From: JAYSYM01 sp964543475
GTDB lineage: Bacteria > Bdellovibrionota > Bdellovibrionia > Bdellovibrionales > JAMPXM01
Assembly: GCA_964543475.1 (NCBI GenBank)
Contig: CAZIYJ010000009.1
Span: 1 to 64,000 of the forward strand
Length of the DNA stretch: 64,000 nucleotides
Direction of reading: 5' to 3'
Part shown: positions 1-9,006 of the stretch, piece by piece
Layout: the number at the start of each line of letters is the position of its first letter
Numbering within the stretch: position 1 is the first letter of the stretch
Notes under the pieces: generated by a model
The model's input: only the letters and a program-made list of their open reading frames with translations
Told to the model about the DNA's origin: nothing
Database searches by the model: none
Position numbers and translations under genes: made by a program

Positions 1-1
1 T

Positions 2-1294
2 CGTAAACAGTTTGGGGTATCAATCGGCAAATTTGAAGGTGTCGAAGAACCTCTCGCACGAATTGGTGGATACACTTACCTTATGGAGGCTATGCGCAGA
101 TTTACGCTTGGCGCACTTGATAAAGGAATTAAACCGCCAGTTATTACTGCGATCGCTAAATACCACGCAACAGAACTAGGCCGCAAAATCATCAATGACG
201 GAATGGACATCGTTGGTGGCGCTGGTATTTCAATGGGCCCTCGCAATACACTTGCGCACTTATACATCTCGACTCCAATTGGAATCACAGTTGAAGGCGC
301 CAACATTATGACTCGCACGCTAATTATCTTTGGCCAGGGAGCGCTCCGTGCTCACCCGTATGCGTACAAAGAAATTGCTGCTGTCGAGAAAAACGATGTG
401 AAGGCATTCGACGACGCATTCTGGGGACATATCCGTCACGTTGTTCGTAACTTGTGTCGTGCAGTCGTACTAAGTTTTACTCGTGGAGCACTTGCTCCGA
501 GCCCTGTAGGCGGGTCAGTTTCTCGTTACTATCGCCGAATGGCTTGGACTTCAGCGACATTTGCAATCATGGCCGATATCGCAATGGGTTCTCTTGGTGG
601 CGCGCTTAAACAACGTGAAAAAATCACTGGCCGCTTCGCTGATATCTTGTCATGGATGTATATCGGAACTTCAGTCCTTCGCCGCTTCCAAGCAGAAGGC
701 TCACGCAAAGAAGATCTTCCGCTCGTACATTTCGCGATGAACTACTGTTTTAGCGAAATTCAAAAATCATTCGACGGAATTTTTGCAAACATTCCAGTTC
801 CAGGTCTTAGCTGGTTTTTCCGAATTTTCGTAAGAGCATGGTCTAACATTAATCCGCTCGCAGGCGAAGCAAACGATCAGCACACTCACAAGATCGCGAC
901 ACTTCTTTTATCTGATACCGAGCAGCGCGAGCGCCTTCTCGAAGGATCTTATGTTCCTTCAGATATCACTCAAGCTGTTGGACGTCTCGAAAACGCTTTC
1001 CATGCAGTTAAACGTGCTGAGGCGATTGAGAAAAAAGTTCGCGATGCAGTTCGCGCGAAAACTTTGCCGAAGGTTAAAGGTCCTAAACTTTACAACTCAG
1101 CTCTTGAAGCGGGCGTGATCAGTCAAGATGAGTATGCTCAAATTGCTAAAGCCGAAGAATTACGTCTCGACGCAATTCAGGTCGATGACTTCCGTCTCGA
1201 TGAATACCTAACACACTCATCAACTGATGCTGCTCCAAAGAAGTCGGCTGGTGGTGGTTCGATGGCACATGCGAGCTCTTACAAGGCCGATTAA
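2..1294 (+). CDS. fadE: Acyl-CoA dehydrogenase FadE, C-terminal part (5' end outside window)
   Basis: This is the 3' portion (430 codons) of a long-chain acyl-CoA dehydrogenase, which performs the first oxidation of fatty-acid beta-oxidation. The frame is open from base 2, so the gene starts upstream of the window. The first residues (RKQFGVSIGKFEGVEEPLAR) and the ITVEGANIMTR motif near residue 95 of the fragment match the E. coli FadE dehydrogenase core. The remaining ~300 residues match the FadE-specific C-terminal extension (DUF1974), including LGGSL-like and DLPLVH-like segments, with LVKAEE-R-like residues before the end. This extension separates FadE from the smaller FAD-containing dehydrogenases. 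The next gene is convergent, with one base between the stop codons. Confidence 0.95.
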   Translation, partial: RKQFGVSIGKFEGVEEPLARIGGYTYLMEAMRRFTLGALDKGIKPPVITAIAKYHATELGRKIINDGMDIVGGAGISMGPRNTLAHLYISTPIGITVEGANIMTRTLIIFGQGALRAHPYAYKEIAAVEKNDVKAFDDAFWGHIRHVVRNLCRAVVLSFTRGALAPSPVGGSVSRYYRRMAWTSATFAIMADIAMGSLGGALKQREKITGRFADILSWMYIGTSVLRRFQAEGSRKEDLPLVHFAMNYCFSEIQKSFDGIFANIPVPGLSWFFRIFVRAWSNINPLAGEANDQHTHKIATLLLSDTEQRERLLEGSYVPSDITQAVGRLENAFHAVKRAEAIEKKVRDAVRAKTLPKVKGPKLYNSALEAGVISQDEYAQIAKAEELRLDAIQVDDFRLDEYLTHSSTDAAPKKSAGGGSMAHASSYKAD

Positions 1295-1295
1295 T

Positions 1296-1859
1296 TTACT
1301 CGGTAGAGACTTCTGAGTCCGAATCCGTGAATGTTTCACGGAGGGGGACAACGGAGTCTCTTCGGTAAAGCTCAACAACGTGAGTTTCGCTTGCTAAGAA
1401 GAGCTGACGACGAGTGAGCAGAGCGGCTGACCACAAGACTTTTTTATTTTTCTTGCAGAGAACTTCTCCGGTCCAAATCCCATCTCGCTTTCCATCTGAA
1501 AAATATTGGCGCATCAAAGGAAGCTTTTTAGCTTCCTTGATAAAGGCGCGATGCCGGCCAAGAGAATACTTTTTGAATTCAACGCCGTCGTCGCATTTAG
1601 CATTGGCTTTAGAAGCATTACTTTCGAGATAGATGTCTTCTTCAAGTACGAAGCTAAGAGAACTCTCTATCAAGCTTGCGGGTTCTCTGCTTTTAACGTT
1701 TTGCGCATTCAAAAGTTCCCACTGGCCGTAAAGAAAATCAAAATTTTCGATCTGCCGAGGCTGAATCTTTTTTTGTTTATCTTTAACTTTTATTGGTTTG
1801 GTTGCTGCGAATCCAAAAAAGAATCCGAGAGCTAAGAATGCAATTAAAGCTTTCTTCAT
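1296..1859 (-). CDS. Secreted hypothetical protein
   Basis: A 187-residue protein with a Sec signal peptide at residues 1-19 (basic MKK, then a hydrophobic stretch). The mature part is Lys-rich, has two cysteines (about 88 and 135), and contains a FDFLYGQWELL segment that resembles the start of lipocalin-like or DUF1579-type domains, though I cannot assign a family. It lies 6 nt downstream of the PilZ gene on the same strand, so the two are probably co-transcribed. Its function is unknown. A periplasmic location is inferred from the signal peptide alone. Confidence 0.75.
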   Translation of the reverse strand: MKKALIAFLALGFFFGFAATKPIKVKDKQKKIQPRQIENFDFLYGQWELLNAQNVKSREPASLIESSLSFVLEEDIYLESNASKANAKCDDGVEFKKYSLGRHRAFIKEAKKLPLMRQYFSDGKRDGIWTGEVLCKKNKKVLWSAALLTRRQLFLASETHVVELYRRDSVVPLRETFTDSDSEVSTE

Positions 1860-1865
1860 AAGCGA

Positions 1866-2585
1866 TTAAGCACTTTCTTTTTTAGGATCTTCTTTTTGCT
1901 CAACAATCCAGCTTCGAAGGATTTCAATTCGGTTACATTTTTCAATAAACAAGCGAGATTTTGTTGGCTCCCCATCGTTGGTGAGAAGTCGACATCTTAA
2001 CGCTAATTCTGTTCCTTGGTGTAACATCGTAACGTCAAAAGAAGTCTTCGGCGCTTTTGCGATAGGAGTCTTTAACTTCATTCCGCCCAACGAAACATCG
2101 ATGGTCTCATTTTTAATAACGCTTCCGTCGATGTGCAGAAAAACTTTGATCGGAAGCTGAATACGACTGTTGGCCCTTCTCTCCTGCTGCTTAAGCGGAG
2201 AACTCGAGTTCGGCATCGGCGCTTCAACCAGTGCAGGCGATTGCTCGATTATCTCATCGGGAGGTGGCTGCGGGACTTCGGGATTTTTACGATAATTTGC
2301 GTAAGTCAGCGGACTTTGTTCAGCAATAACACCTGAGTTCGGTTGCATCGTTGGAACTGAGCTAAACTGAGGGCGCTCGTCTGTTTTTTCTCTGACGCCA
2401 GGGAAAAGTGAATCAACTACTGACTCAAGCTCTTGCCAGTCGACCCAACCTTCTTGCCAAATAAGCCAATTAGAAAACGACGCAGAAGAAAAACTCTTCA
2501 ACATCGATTTCAATTGAAATGCGTGAAGCCCATCAATGCGAACTTCTTCGGTTCGATTGTGTATACTCCAGAGGCTTTCGCTCAC
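1866..2585 (-). CDS. PilZ domain protein with N-terminal GYF-2-like domain
   Basis: A 239-residue cytoplasmic protein. Residues 1-60 (WSIHNRTEEVRIDG..., LIWQEGWVDW) look like a GYF_2/DUF4339 domain, usually a protein-interaction module. Residues 61-133 form a Pro-rich linker. Residues 136-235 are a PilZ domain with the c-di-GMP-binding RxxxR motif (R137-R141) and DxSxxG (D163-G167), so the protein should bind c-di-GMP and act as an effector. The start is GTG, preceded by GGGAG at good spacing. A secreted protein of unknown role follows 6 nt downstream in the same unit. The output partner cannot be deduced. Confidence 0.85.
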   Translation of the reverse strand: MSESLWSIHNRTEEVRIDGLHAFQLKSMLKSFSSASFSNWLIWQEGWVDWQELESVVDSLFPGVREKTDERPQFSSVPTMQPNSGVIAEQSPLTYANYRKNPEVPQPPPDEIIEQSPALVEAPMPNSSSPLKQQERRANSRIQLPIKVFLHIDGSVIKNETIDVSLGGMKLKTPIAKAPKTSFDVTMLHQGTELALRCRLLTNDGEPTKSRLFIEKCNRIEILRSWIVEQKEDPKKESA

Positions 2586-2726
2586 TTATGACTCCCGACT
2601 TAACTCTTTAAACTCAGTGAATTTATCGGTGAAACCCTAAGGAGATATGAAGGAAGCTGGACCATAAACTTGCTGTTCGACAAATTTTTAATCGAACCCT
2701 TTGTAATGTGTCTCGTGTTGAGACAT

Positions 2727-3167
2727 TTAGAGAATGGTGAAGCTAAAATTCTTTTTAGTATGAACTGAGTTCCAGATTAAACATTGCGAAGTGGTCTTAT
2801 TCAGAAGGCGCTCTGCTTTATCGGGTTCAGTTGCTCCCGCCAATGTAAATTTGAATGTGCACTCAGCCATCCAAGGCTTTCCGCTTTCATTACGATCAAC
2901 AGTTAAACTCGCGTCACCTTTGATCTCTGTGTACTGAAGTCGCGATGCAGATGCGATGACTTTGAAGGTTGCGATGAAGCAATTGACCAAAGCGAGAGCG
3001 AAAAGATCCTCCGGAGAATAGCCGCCGCCGGGCCCGTTGAATTCAACCGGAATAGCGCAAGGGATTTCTGAGAGATCGTTAGAAGTGCCAGCAGCACTCG
3101 CCCACTTTGAATCCGTGCCGCTTGCTGCATTTGCGTGAACCGGGAAAATCAGTGGATATTGAATCAT
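2727..3167 (-). CDS. OsmC/Ohr-family peroxiredoxin-like protein
   Basis: A 146-residue protein with the OsmC fold. The first conserved cysteine is C63 in VNCFIATFK and the second is C129 in SQCLIWNS, the pair that reduces organic hydroperoxides in this family. The segment GPGGGYSPEDLFALALVNC is the usual OsmC lead-in to the first cysteine, and the length is normal. It is likely a thiol-dependent cytoplasmic hydroperoxide reductase. The subfamily (OsmC, Ohr or YhfA-like) is not resolved. It appears to be monocistronic. Confidence 0.85.
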   Translation of the reverse strand: MIQYPLIFPVHANAASGTDSKWASAAGTSNDLSEIPCAIPVEFNGPGGGYSPEDLFALALVNCFIATFKVIASASRLQYTEIKGDASLTVDRNESGKPWMAECTFKFTLAGATEPDKAERLLNKTTSQCLIWNSVHTKKNFSFTIL

Positions 3168-3202
3168 CGTTTACTCCCACCGAATTTCTATTTTGAATTA
3201 CG

Positions 3203-4093
3203 TCAGTTATCAAGCGGCTCAAGCTTAACTTGATTTAATCGCCGTCGAATTAAAGATTGTCTGAACCGAACATATCCAGTTGGTTTAGAAGCCGAAAGCA
3301 TTCTTGGATTGGGAAGTATTGCCGCGATCAACGCGCTCTCATCAGAATTCAGTTTTGAAGCTGGCTTGCGAAAGTAAGCTTGCGCTGCTGCTTCGACCCC
3401 ATAGATCCCGTCGCCCATTTCCACCACGTTCAAATAAACTTCGAGTATTCGCTTCTTGCTCCAAGTTGCTTCAAGCAATCCTGTAAAATAAAGCTCCAAA
3501 CCTTTTCGGATCCAACTTCGATCGGGCCACAGAAATACGTTCTTTGCGACTTGTTGTGAGATCGTGCTTGCGCCACGGACCCTACGAGATCGCTGGTTGT
3601 GCTCCATCGCTTTTTCAACCGCCCGCCAATCGACTCCGTTATGCTCAAAAAAGTACTGATCTTCAGCTGCAATAACGGCAGCCTGCATCCGAGGTGATAT
3701 TTTTGAAATTGAAACCCACTGCTTCTTCCATTTGGGAACTTTTCCGTCGAAAGAAGACTCGGCAACTCGAAAAATCATCAAAGGAGTAACTCCGACCGGA
3801 ATCCATCGATAGAAAATGACGCTCACGAAACTTGTAAGAAAAAACAAAATCAGGGCCCGCTTGGCATAAAGAAGGGCGCGGTCAAATAGCGAAATCCCTG
3901 GTTCAACCTTGAAAAGGCTCTTCTTTAGTCGAGCCGAGAGAGCGACCAAGACTAGTGTCAGTAGCCGAGCAAGGCTTACGACCACGGAGGCAAAACGCCG
4001 TGAGAACTGTTTTAATTTGGAATCAATAGATGGGTCCTCTAGAGAGTGTTTCAAGGCGATACCGACCCCATGACCTTCATAAAAAAGTAGCAA
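3203..4093 (-). CDS. mtgA: Monofunctional peptidoglycan glycosyltransferase MtgA
   Basis: A GT51 enzyme that polymerises lipid II into glycan strands at the outer face of the inner membrane. A single membrane helix lies at about residues 78-96. The catalytic motif AAEDQYFFEHNGVD contains the general-base Glu (E144). Further GT51 motifs are RGASTISQQVAKN (about 173-185), a KKRILEVYLN-type motif and GIYGVEAAAQAYF. There is no transpeptidase domain. The N-terminus is uncertain: the first possible codon is TTG with no clear ribosome-binding site, and GTG at 3985 is an alternative. It is divergent from the next gene, with only about 30 bp between the two starts. Confidence 0.92.
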   Translation of the reverse strand: MLLFYEGHGVGIALKHSLEDPSIDSKLKQFSRRFASVVVSLARLLTLVLVALSARLKKSLFKVEPGISLFDRALLYAKRALILFFLTSFVSVIFYRWIPVGVTPLMIFRVAESSFDGKVPKWKKQWVSISKISPRMQAAVIAAEDQYFFEHNGVDWRAVEKAMEHNQRSRRVRGASTISQQVAKNVFLWPDRSWIRKGLELYFTGLLEATWSKKRILEVYLNVVEMGDGIYGVEAAAQAYFRKPASKLNSDESALIAAILPNPRMLSASKPTGYVRFRQSLIRRRLNQVKLEPLDN

Positions 4094-4123
4094 GATAGTC
4101 CAGGAGGGCGTAATCTAAAAAAT

Positions 4124-5830
4124 GTGGCACTGTTAAACAAGAAACCTAAACTCACTCTTATCCCACCGCTGAATTGGCAACCAAGCCTCCAGCGCGCTTG
4201 GCTGGAGTGGTACAAAGATGCCAATACCTTACCATCATCGACGCAGCTTTGCTCAAACTTTGTCAGCCGACACGATCACCATAATATTGAAATCAAGACT
4301 GTGTTCGAACTCGCTGGCCGAAACTTTGAGAGCGAATCTGATATCTATATTTTTGTTCCGCGTAGCTTTGAGCTTCAGTCGGTCCCCATGGATGAACTAC
4401 AATCTGATTTGCGCGCGCGAGTAAGACTAGCGGTACCCGTTGGTGGCGAGCAAGGCGCCTCGGCACTTTCATCTGCACGCGAAGCACTCAAGCGAGTCGT
4501 CGAACACATTCATGAAGCACATGACCTCGGCGAAGTAGTTGTTGAAGGTGCCCACCCGCTCGCAGATGAATTAGTAAATGCGGCCAAAGATCTTTGTTCA
4601 GTTGTTAGTGAAACGCTCAAGCAATCGGCTGTCGATCAGATTCGACACTTGTTCTTAGCCCATAGCTTAATGAGTACTCCTGATGCTTGCTTGAAATCGA
4701 TAAAAGATCTGATCGAAGACGTGAGAGCAAAAGGTGCAATGGTAGCTGAAGTGAGAAAGCTACTGTGGAATTCAAATACAAACACTCTCGCAGTTTTACA
4801 TCTCCTAGATGAATATCTCAGCCATCTTTACGTTCAGTACCTCGCAACTATTCGCTGCGAACTTGATCGAACTCACGAGATTCCTGAGAACTTAGATACG
4901 ATGGCGCATGCTCGTTTGAAAAATGAGCTATGTCTTCTTCTTGATGGCCTTCAAGAGTCTGAAGCTTCTCACAGAAACGCTCTGGGCTTGATTCGGGAAG
5001 AAGAGAGCATTGACGAGCTTGATCGTGAGCGACGCTTAGTTCGCATTAGTCATCTAAAAAAATATTTTCAGAGCAGTACATTTCTTGATCTTTCTCGCCG
5101 TACACCGCAAAAGCGTGTGAGCGAGTACCTTGCAACTATTGGAACCCTCATTGCTGCCGTTGTCGCGACCGGCTTTGAAATCTTCGGTCGCCACAAAGCC
5201 GCCGAGGCAGCTGTCCAAGGTATGTTTCTTATTGCGCTTGGGGTAGCCGTCTATGTACTTCGTGACCGAATGAAAGATTGGTTGCGAAATTTCTTAAGTG
5301 AGAAGGCTCGTAAGTATTTACCCGATAGCGAGCAACAACTTTGGGCCAACAATAAAAAACTTGGTTTTGTTAAAGAGTGGTTCAGAACGTATTCAAAAAA
5401 GAAATTACCTAAGGAAGTAGTCGATCTTCGAAGAAGAGCGTCTGCTAGCGATATGGAAACCCGCTTATCTGAAGATGTCTTCCACTACCACAAAGTGCAG
5501 TCGCTGATGCAAATGCCAGCGGTTATGGAAAGTGGTAACGGCACAAAAGCTCTTCACGAAAACATTCGAATTTGCTTCGATCGTTTTTTAAAGAACATGG
5601 ATGATCCGTTTAAAGAGGTCATGGAATTAGATACTTGGGGGCGGCTGAAACAGAGTCGGTCTCACCGCGTTTATCATTTCTACTTAATCTCTCGGACTAA
5701 GTTTTCAACTGTGGCCGGGAAGTCAGTTCACGAAATTTCGTATCGGATAGTGCTCGATAAGAGCGGGATTGTACGCCTCGAAGAAATCGAGAACGTACAC
5801 CCTAAAGATCATTCAGCAATTAAAAACTAG
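4124..5830 (+). CDS. Hypothetical protein with two central membrane helices
   Basis: A 568-residue protein that I do not recognise. Residues 1-330 are mostly helical and hydrophilic and include conserved-looking Asp/Glu-rich stretches. Two predicted membrane helices lie near 333-352 and 363-381, and a soluble C-terminal domain follows at about 400-568. There is no signal peptide, so both large domains probably face the cytoplasm with a short hairpin in the membrane. The start is GTG at 4124 with AGGAGG about 15 nt upstream. The end interlocks with the convergent coiled-coil gene by 4 nt (CTAG). It might belong to a lineage-specific family. Function unknown. Confidence 0.8.
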   Translation: MALLNKKPKLTLIPPLNWQPSLQRAWLEWYKDANTLPSSTQLCSNFVSRHDHHNIEIKTVFELAGRNFESESDIYIFVPRSFELQSVPMDELQSDLRARVRLAVPVGGEQGASALSSAREALKRVVEHIHEAHDLGEVVVEGAHPLADELVNAAKDLCSVVSETLKQSAVDQIRHLFLAHSLMSTPDACLKSIKDLIEDVRAKGAMVAEVRKLLWNSNTNTLAVLHLLDEYLSHLYVQYLATIRCELDRTHEIPENLDTMAHARLKNELCLLLDGLQESEASHRNALGLIREEESIDELDRERRLVRISHLKKYFQSSTFLDLSRRTPQKRVSEYLATIGTLIAAVVATGFEIFGRHKAAEAAVQGMFLIALGVAVYVLRDRMKDWLRNFLSEKARKYLPDSEQQLWANNKKLGFVKEWFRTYSKKKLPKEVVDLRRRASASDMETRLSEDVFHYHKVQSLMQMPAVMESGNGTKALHENIRICFDRFLKNMDDPFKEVMELDTWGRLKQSRSHRVYHFYLISRTKFSTVAGKSVHEISYRIVLDKSGIVRLEEIENVHPKDHSAIKN

Positions 5831-6438
5831 AGTCTCGCAGTTTTCTGAGTCTTCTTCTCAATCTTCATGCGCTTAGCTTCGTATTGCTTACGCTGGCGAT
5901 CACGCTTGTCGATCTCTTTTGCTAACTGCTTTTTACGGCGAAGTAGCTCATTGTGCTTTCGCTCTGCATTTAACATCGATTGACGAGCGAGATTCGCGCG
6001 CTCACGAGCATCTAGGGCTTGCGACTGCAAAGTCTCAACTTTCGAAGTTACTTTGGCAACTTTGCCATCAACTTGCGACTTCTCTCGCTCAATTTGTGCT
6101 AAGCGTTTACGAGCTTGCTCGCGACGCTTCTCACTCGCCTCTAGACGAGTCGCCGCAACTTCTGCACGACGCTCAGAAGCTTTCTTCTGCTTTTCTAAGC
6201 GAGCAATTTTTGCCTCGAGATTTTTCGCTTCTCTTTCAACTTGCTTAGTCTCAATTTTTGTTTGAGTTGAAAACGAGTCGTAAGCATAGCCTTCGATTTC
6301 TTCAGCTTCCGCATCCGCCGCTAAGATATCAGCTTCTAAATCAAGATTCTCAAGACCTGAGTTTTGTGATCCTGCGTGTGCCGACACCGTCATCAAAAGG
6401 GCCGTCAACGTGATTCCTAATATTACTTTCGCTTTCAT
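5827..6438 (-). CDS. Exported coiled-coil protein
   Basis: A 203-residue protein with a Sec signal peptide (MKAKVILGITLTALLMTVSAHA) and a long mature coiled coil from about residue 55 to the end. The coil is dominated by Lys, Arg, Glu, Ala and Gln heptads such as REAKNLEAKIARLEKQKK. The chosen ATG at 6438 has GAGGTG 7 nt upstream; an in-frame upstream codon would put ten extra residues before the signal peptide. It is likely a periplasmic fibrous or scaffolding protein, with some likeness to murein hydrolase activator coiled coils but no LytM domain. Monocistronic; function unknown. Confidence 0.8.
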   Translation of the reverse strand: MKAKVILGITLTALLMTVSAHAGSQNSGLENLDLEADILAADAEAEEIEGYAYDSFSTQTKIETKQVEREAKNLEAKIARLEKQKKASERRAEVAATRLEASEKRREQARKRLAQIEREKSQVDGKVAKVTSKVETLQSQALDARERANLARQSMLNAERKHNELLRRKKQLAKEIDKRDRQRKQYEAKRMKIEKKTQKTARL

Positions 6439-6561
6439 AAAACACCTCGATACTCTTAAATAGAGCAATCCCGATGCCTCCGGACAGGAGCTATCTCTTT
6501 GATTTGAGAACCGAATGCCAAAATTTAACTGAAAGATTTACTTTTCAGTGACCGAAGGTTG

Positions 6562-7494
6562 TCACTTAATGTTCGTAAACAGCTCAACTGCCGGTACTGG
6601 TTTCTGAATCAATGCCACCTCTAGAAGCTGCTCGACAAGCAGCTTCCAACGAGCTTCTGTCATCGTCCCAAGGCCAGAGGCCTTCGTTTCTGAGGTCTCA
6701 ATGAGAGGTCGCTGCGCTTTTTCACTTTCATCAAAAAGTTCAGCCGACATCGCCTTGTTTAACTTCGCCATGAGTTGATTTGTCGGTTTCGGATTTTTCA
6801 AATAACTTGCCCATCCAGCACGAACCGCTTCGACCATGGCTTTAACTTCTTTGGGTCGAGAAGCTAAAGCTTCTTCTCGAACTGCGAGAACTGTTGCATA
6901 GGGATTGAATCCTTCTTCTGCAACCAAGAAAACACTAACCTCTTGCTTTTGCTGTTTTGCCATCAGTGGCTCAGAAGTGACAAAGACCTGCTGCGAATAC
7001 TTTTTATCACTCAAAAAATTACTGATGCCGCCCAAGTACGGAACTATTTTCGATTTCGCTTGTGGATATTTTTTCTTAAGCAGAAGTGCATATGGCAAGC
7101 CCATCTGCAAAGCTAGCGGCCCCTCACTCATGTAGACATCTTTGAGTGTTTTAAATCCTCGTTCAGCGTGGGCCATCACGCCCTGTGGATGAGTTTGATA
7201 TGTCGCAAAAAGCGCAACGACTTTCATTCCTCGGCTGCGAGCAATGACAATTTCGTCACCACTGACAAGTCCGTACTCAACTGATCCTAATCCAATCATT
7301 TGAATGACAGGAGTGCCAGCTCCCCCAGGCATGATTTCAACATCAAGGTTTCGCTTTTTAAATTCTCCGTTTTGTTCAGCTGCATAGAAGCCACCAAATT
7401 GAGGTTCGGGCTTCCAGTTCAATGCCAAACGAATCTTCGCTTCACATACGTTTGCAGAGAATAACAAAGAGAGTGATAGCAAAAAGAGTTTCAT
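6562..7494 (-). CDS. ABC transporter periplasmic binding protein, NMT1/THI5-like
   Basis: A 310-residue binding protein with a signal peptide (MKLFLLSLSLLFSANVCEA) and an NMT1/THI5/SsuA-type fold. LNWKPEPQFGGFYAAEQNGEF is the family's usual opening, in which the ligand-binding Asn-Trp-x-Pro appears; GLVSGDEIVIARS follows. Family members bind pyrimidine thiamin precursors, sulfonates, taurine or nitrate; the LNW opening leans towards pyrimidine or riboflavin-precursor types, but the substrate is not proven. The ATG at 7494 overlaps the permease stop in an ATGA junction. It is the last gene of the gpx-ATPase-permease-binding protein operon. Confidence 0.88.
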   Translation of the reverse strand: MKLFLLSLSLLFSANVCEAKIRLALNWKPEPQFGGFYAAEQNGEFKKRNLDVEIMPGGAGTPVIQMIGLGSVEYGLVSGDEIVIARSRGMKVVALFATYQTHPQGVMAHAERGFKTLKDVYMSEGPLALQMGLPYALLLKKKYPQAKSKIVPYLGGISNFLSDKKYSQQVFVTSEPLMAKQQKQEVSVFLVAEEGFNPYATVLAVREEALASRPKEVKAMVEAVRAGWASYLKNPKPTNQLMAKLNKAMSAELFDESEKAQRPLIETSETKASGLGTMTEARWKLLVEQLLEVALIQKPVPAVELFTNIK

Positions 7495-8267
7495 GGTCGT
7501 TCCTTCAGTGACGCATGCCACTTGTGAAGTAAAGTGTAAGACAATAAATTTACGGCTGATACCAGTAGCAGGCCAATCAACGAAGAGATTAGAACCGCAG
7601 AAAAAACTAAGTCAAGCCGCTGAGTCGTTCGGGCAACATCGACTACAGAGCCTAAGCCACCGCCACCCACAAACTCACCCACCACTGCTCCGATTACCGA
7701 AAGCCCAGCCGCAATTCGTAAGCCCGAAAAAATATAGGGAAGAGCGAATGGAATTCTAAGCTTGAAAAGCGTAGTTGCTTTAGGCGCATTATAAATTTGA
7801 AAGAGATCTAATAGAGAATGATCTGTTGATTGAAGGCCGACTAAAGTGCTCGCAATTACGGGAAAAAGCGAAACGATAAATGCAGAAGCAATCACTGTAG
7901 GTTGACCAAAGCCAAACCAAATTACCAGAACTGGGGCTAACGCAATAATCGGAACTGTTTGAAAAAAGATTGCGTAAGGATAAAATGCTCGCCTCAGCAA
8001 TACAGAAAGCGAAAGTAGCGTTGCGATAGAAATTCCGAGAATTACACTCAGCAAGAGACCGGCAACAGACGCACTTGCTGTCGAGACAAAGCCAGAAAAC
8101 AAAGTCTCTCGCTCACTTATAAAACAGTTTAATATTTCGCTAGTCGCAGGGAAAATGTAACTTGGTACGAAGCCGCTTTTAACCACCAACTCAAGCGCGA
8201 CTCCAAAAAGCAGGAGTGTTCCGAGAGGAATGATCCAATTTAACGCTTTCGTCAGCTGGTTAGACAC
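7491..8267 (-). CDS. ABC transporter permease, SsuC/ThiX-like
   Basis: An inner-membrane permease of about 258 residues with six hydrophobic segments and the BPD_transp_1 EAA-loop region (LRIPFALPYIFSGLRIAAGLS), typical of the SsuC/TauC/ThiX family. I prefer GTG at 8267 because GGAG lies 6 nt upstream; a longer frame to 8324 would overlap the ATPase gene by 65 bp. The gene then overlaps the ATPase stop by 8 nt and shares an ATGA junction with the binding-protein gene. It forms the translocation pore for the NMT1-like substrate. Confidence 0.9.
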   Translation of the reverse strand: MSNQLTKALNWIIPLGTLLLFGVALELVVKSGFVPSYIFPATSEILNCFISERETLFSGFVSTASASVAGLLLSVILGISIATLLSLSVLLRRAFYPYAIFFQTVPIIALAPVLVIWFGFGQPTVIASAFIVSLFPVIASTLVGLQSTDHSLLDLFQIYNAPKATTLFKLRIPFALPYIFSGLRIAAGLSVIGAVVGEFVGGGGLGSVVDVARTTQRLDLVFSAVLISSLIGLLLVSAVNLLSYTLLHKWHASLKERP

Positions 8268-9006
8268 TGAATGCTCCACGAACCAGCCCATTAACTTTTT
8301 GGAGCTCATGTAAAAACTCGACACCCAGTCTCAATTCCTCGGTACGTTCGTGAGACAAATTAACTTTATAGTCCGCGACAACTCGTCCTGGCCGTCCCGA
8401 AAGAATTATAATTCGATCCGCCAAATAGACCGCTTCAGAGATTGAATGTGTAACAAAAACGACTGTTGGTTTTTCTGACTGCCAACGTTTGCGGAGGTCC
8501 TTTTGAAGTGAAAATCTTGTGCTCTCGTCAAGCGCAGAGAAAGGCTCATCTAAAAGCAACAAAGACGGCCTAGTGACTAGCGCGCGCGCAACTGCCACGC
8601 GCATTTTCATTCCACCTGAAAGCTCGAGTGGATATTTTAGTTCTGATTCGCCAAGTCCCATCGCATGAAGTTCATGGCGAGCAAGCTTAGTTCTTTGAGT
8701 TGCATCGACCCCCGCTAGCTCGAGCGGCAGCTCAACATTGGCTAGGCTGGTTCGCCACGGGAGAAGCGTGGCCTCCTGAAACACAAAACTTTTTGTAGAA
8801 TGATCGATCGCAATCGATCCGCTGCTTGGTTGAGACAAACTAGAAATCAATCTAAGTAATGTTGATTTGCCGCAGCCAGAAGGCCCGAGAATCGCAACAA
8901 ATTCACCAGAAATAATTCTTAAGTCAATTGCCTCAAGAACTTTTCCGGTGTTTTTAAACTGGTGCGAAACCGATTCAATTTGAACCGCTGCACCCACTGA
9001 ACTCAC
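8260..9006 (-). CDS. ABC transporter ATP-binding protein, SsuB/TauB/ThiZ-like
   Basis: A 248-residue ATPase powering the importer. It has Walker A GPSGCGKST (41-49), a Q-loop in FVFQEATLLPW, the signature LSGGM (129-133), Walker B LLLDEP (149-154) and an H-loop in VFVTHSISEAVYL. Its closest family is the SsuB/TauB/NrtD group that pairs with NMT1-type binding proteins. The start is GTG at 9006, overlapping the stop of the upstream glutathione peroxidase gene in a GTGA junction, which indicates translational coupling in one operon. Confidence 0.93.
   Translation of the reverse strand: MSSVGAAVQIESVSHQFKNTGKVLEAIDLRIISGEFVAILGPSGCGKSTLLRLISSLSQPSSGSIAIDHSTKSFVFQEATLLPWRTSLANVELPLELAGVDATQRTKLARHELHAMGLGESELKYPLELSGGMKMRVAVARALVTRPSLLLLDEPFSALDESTRFSLQKDLRKRWQSEKPTVVFVTHSISEAVYLADRIIILSGRPGRVVADYKVNLSHERTEELRLGVEFLHELQKVNGLVRGAFSV

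Noticed and set aside
2706..2724. TGTCTC/GAGACA hairpin after the OsmC gene as a terminator
   Set aside because: Only six base pairs and no T tract in either direction.
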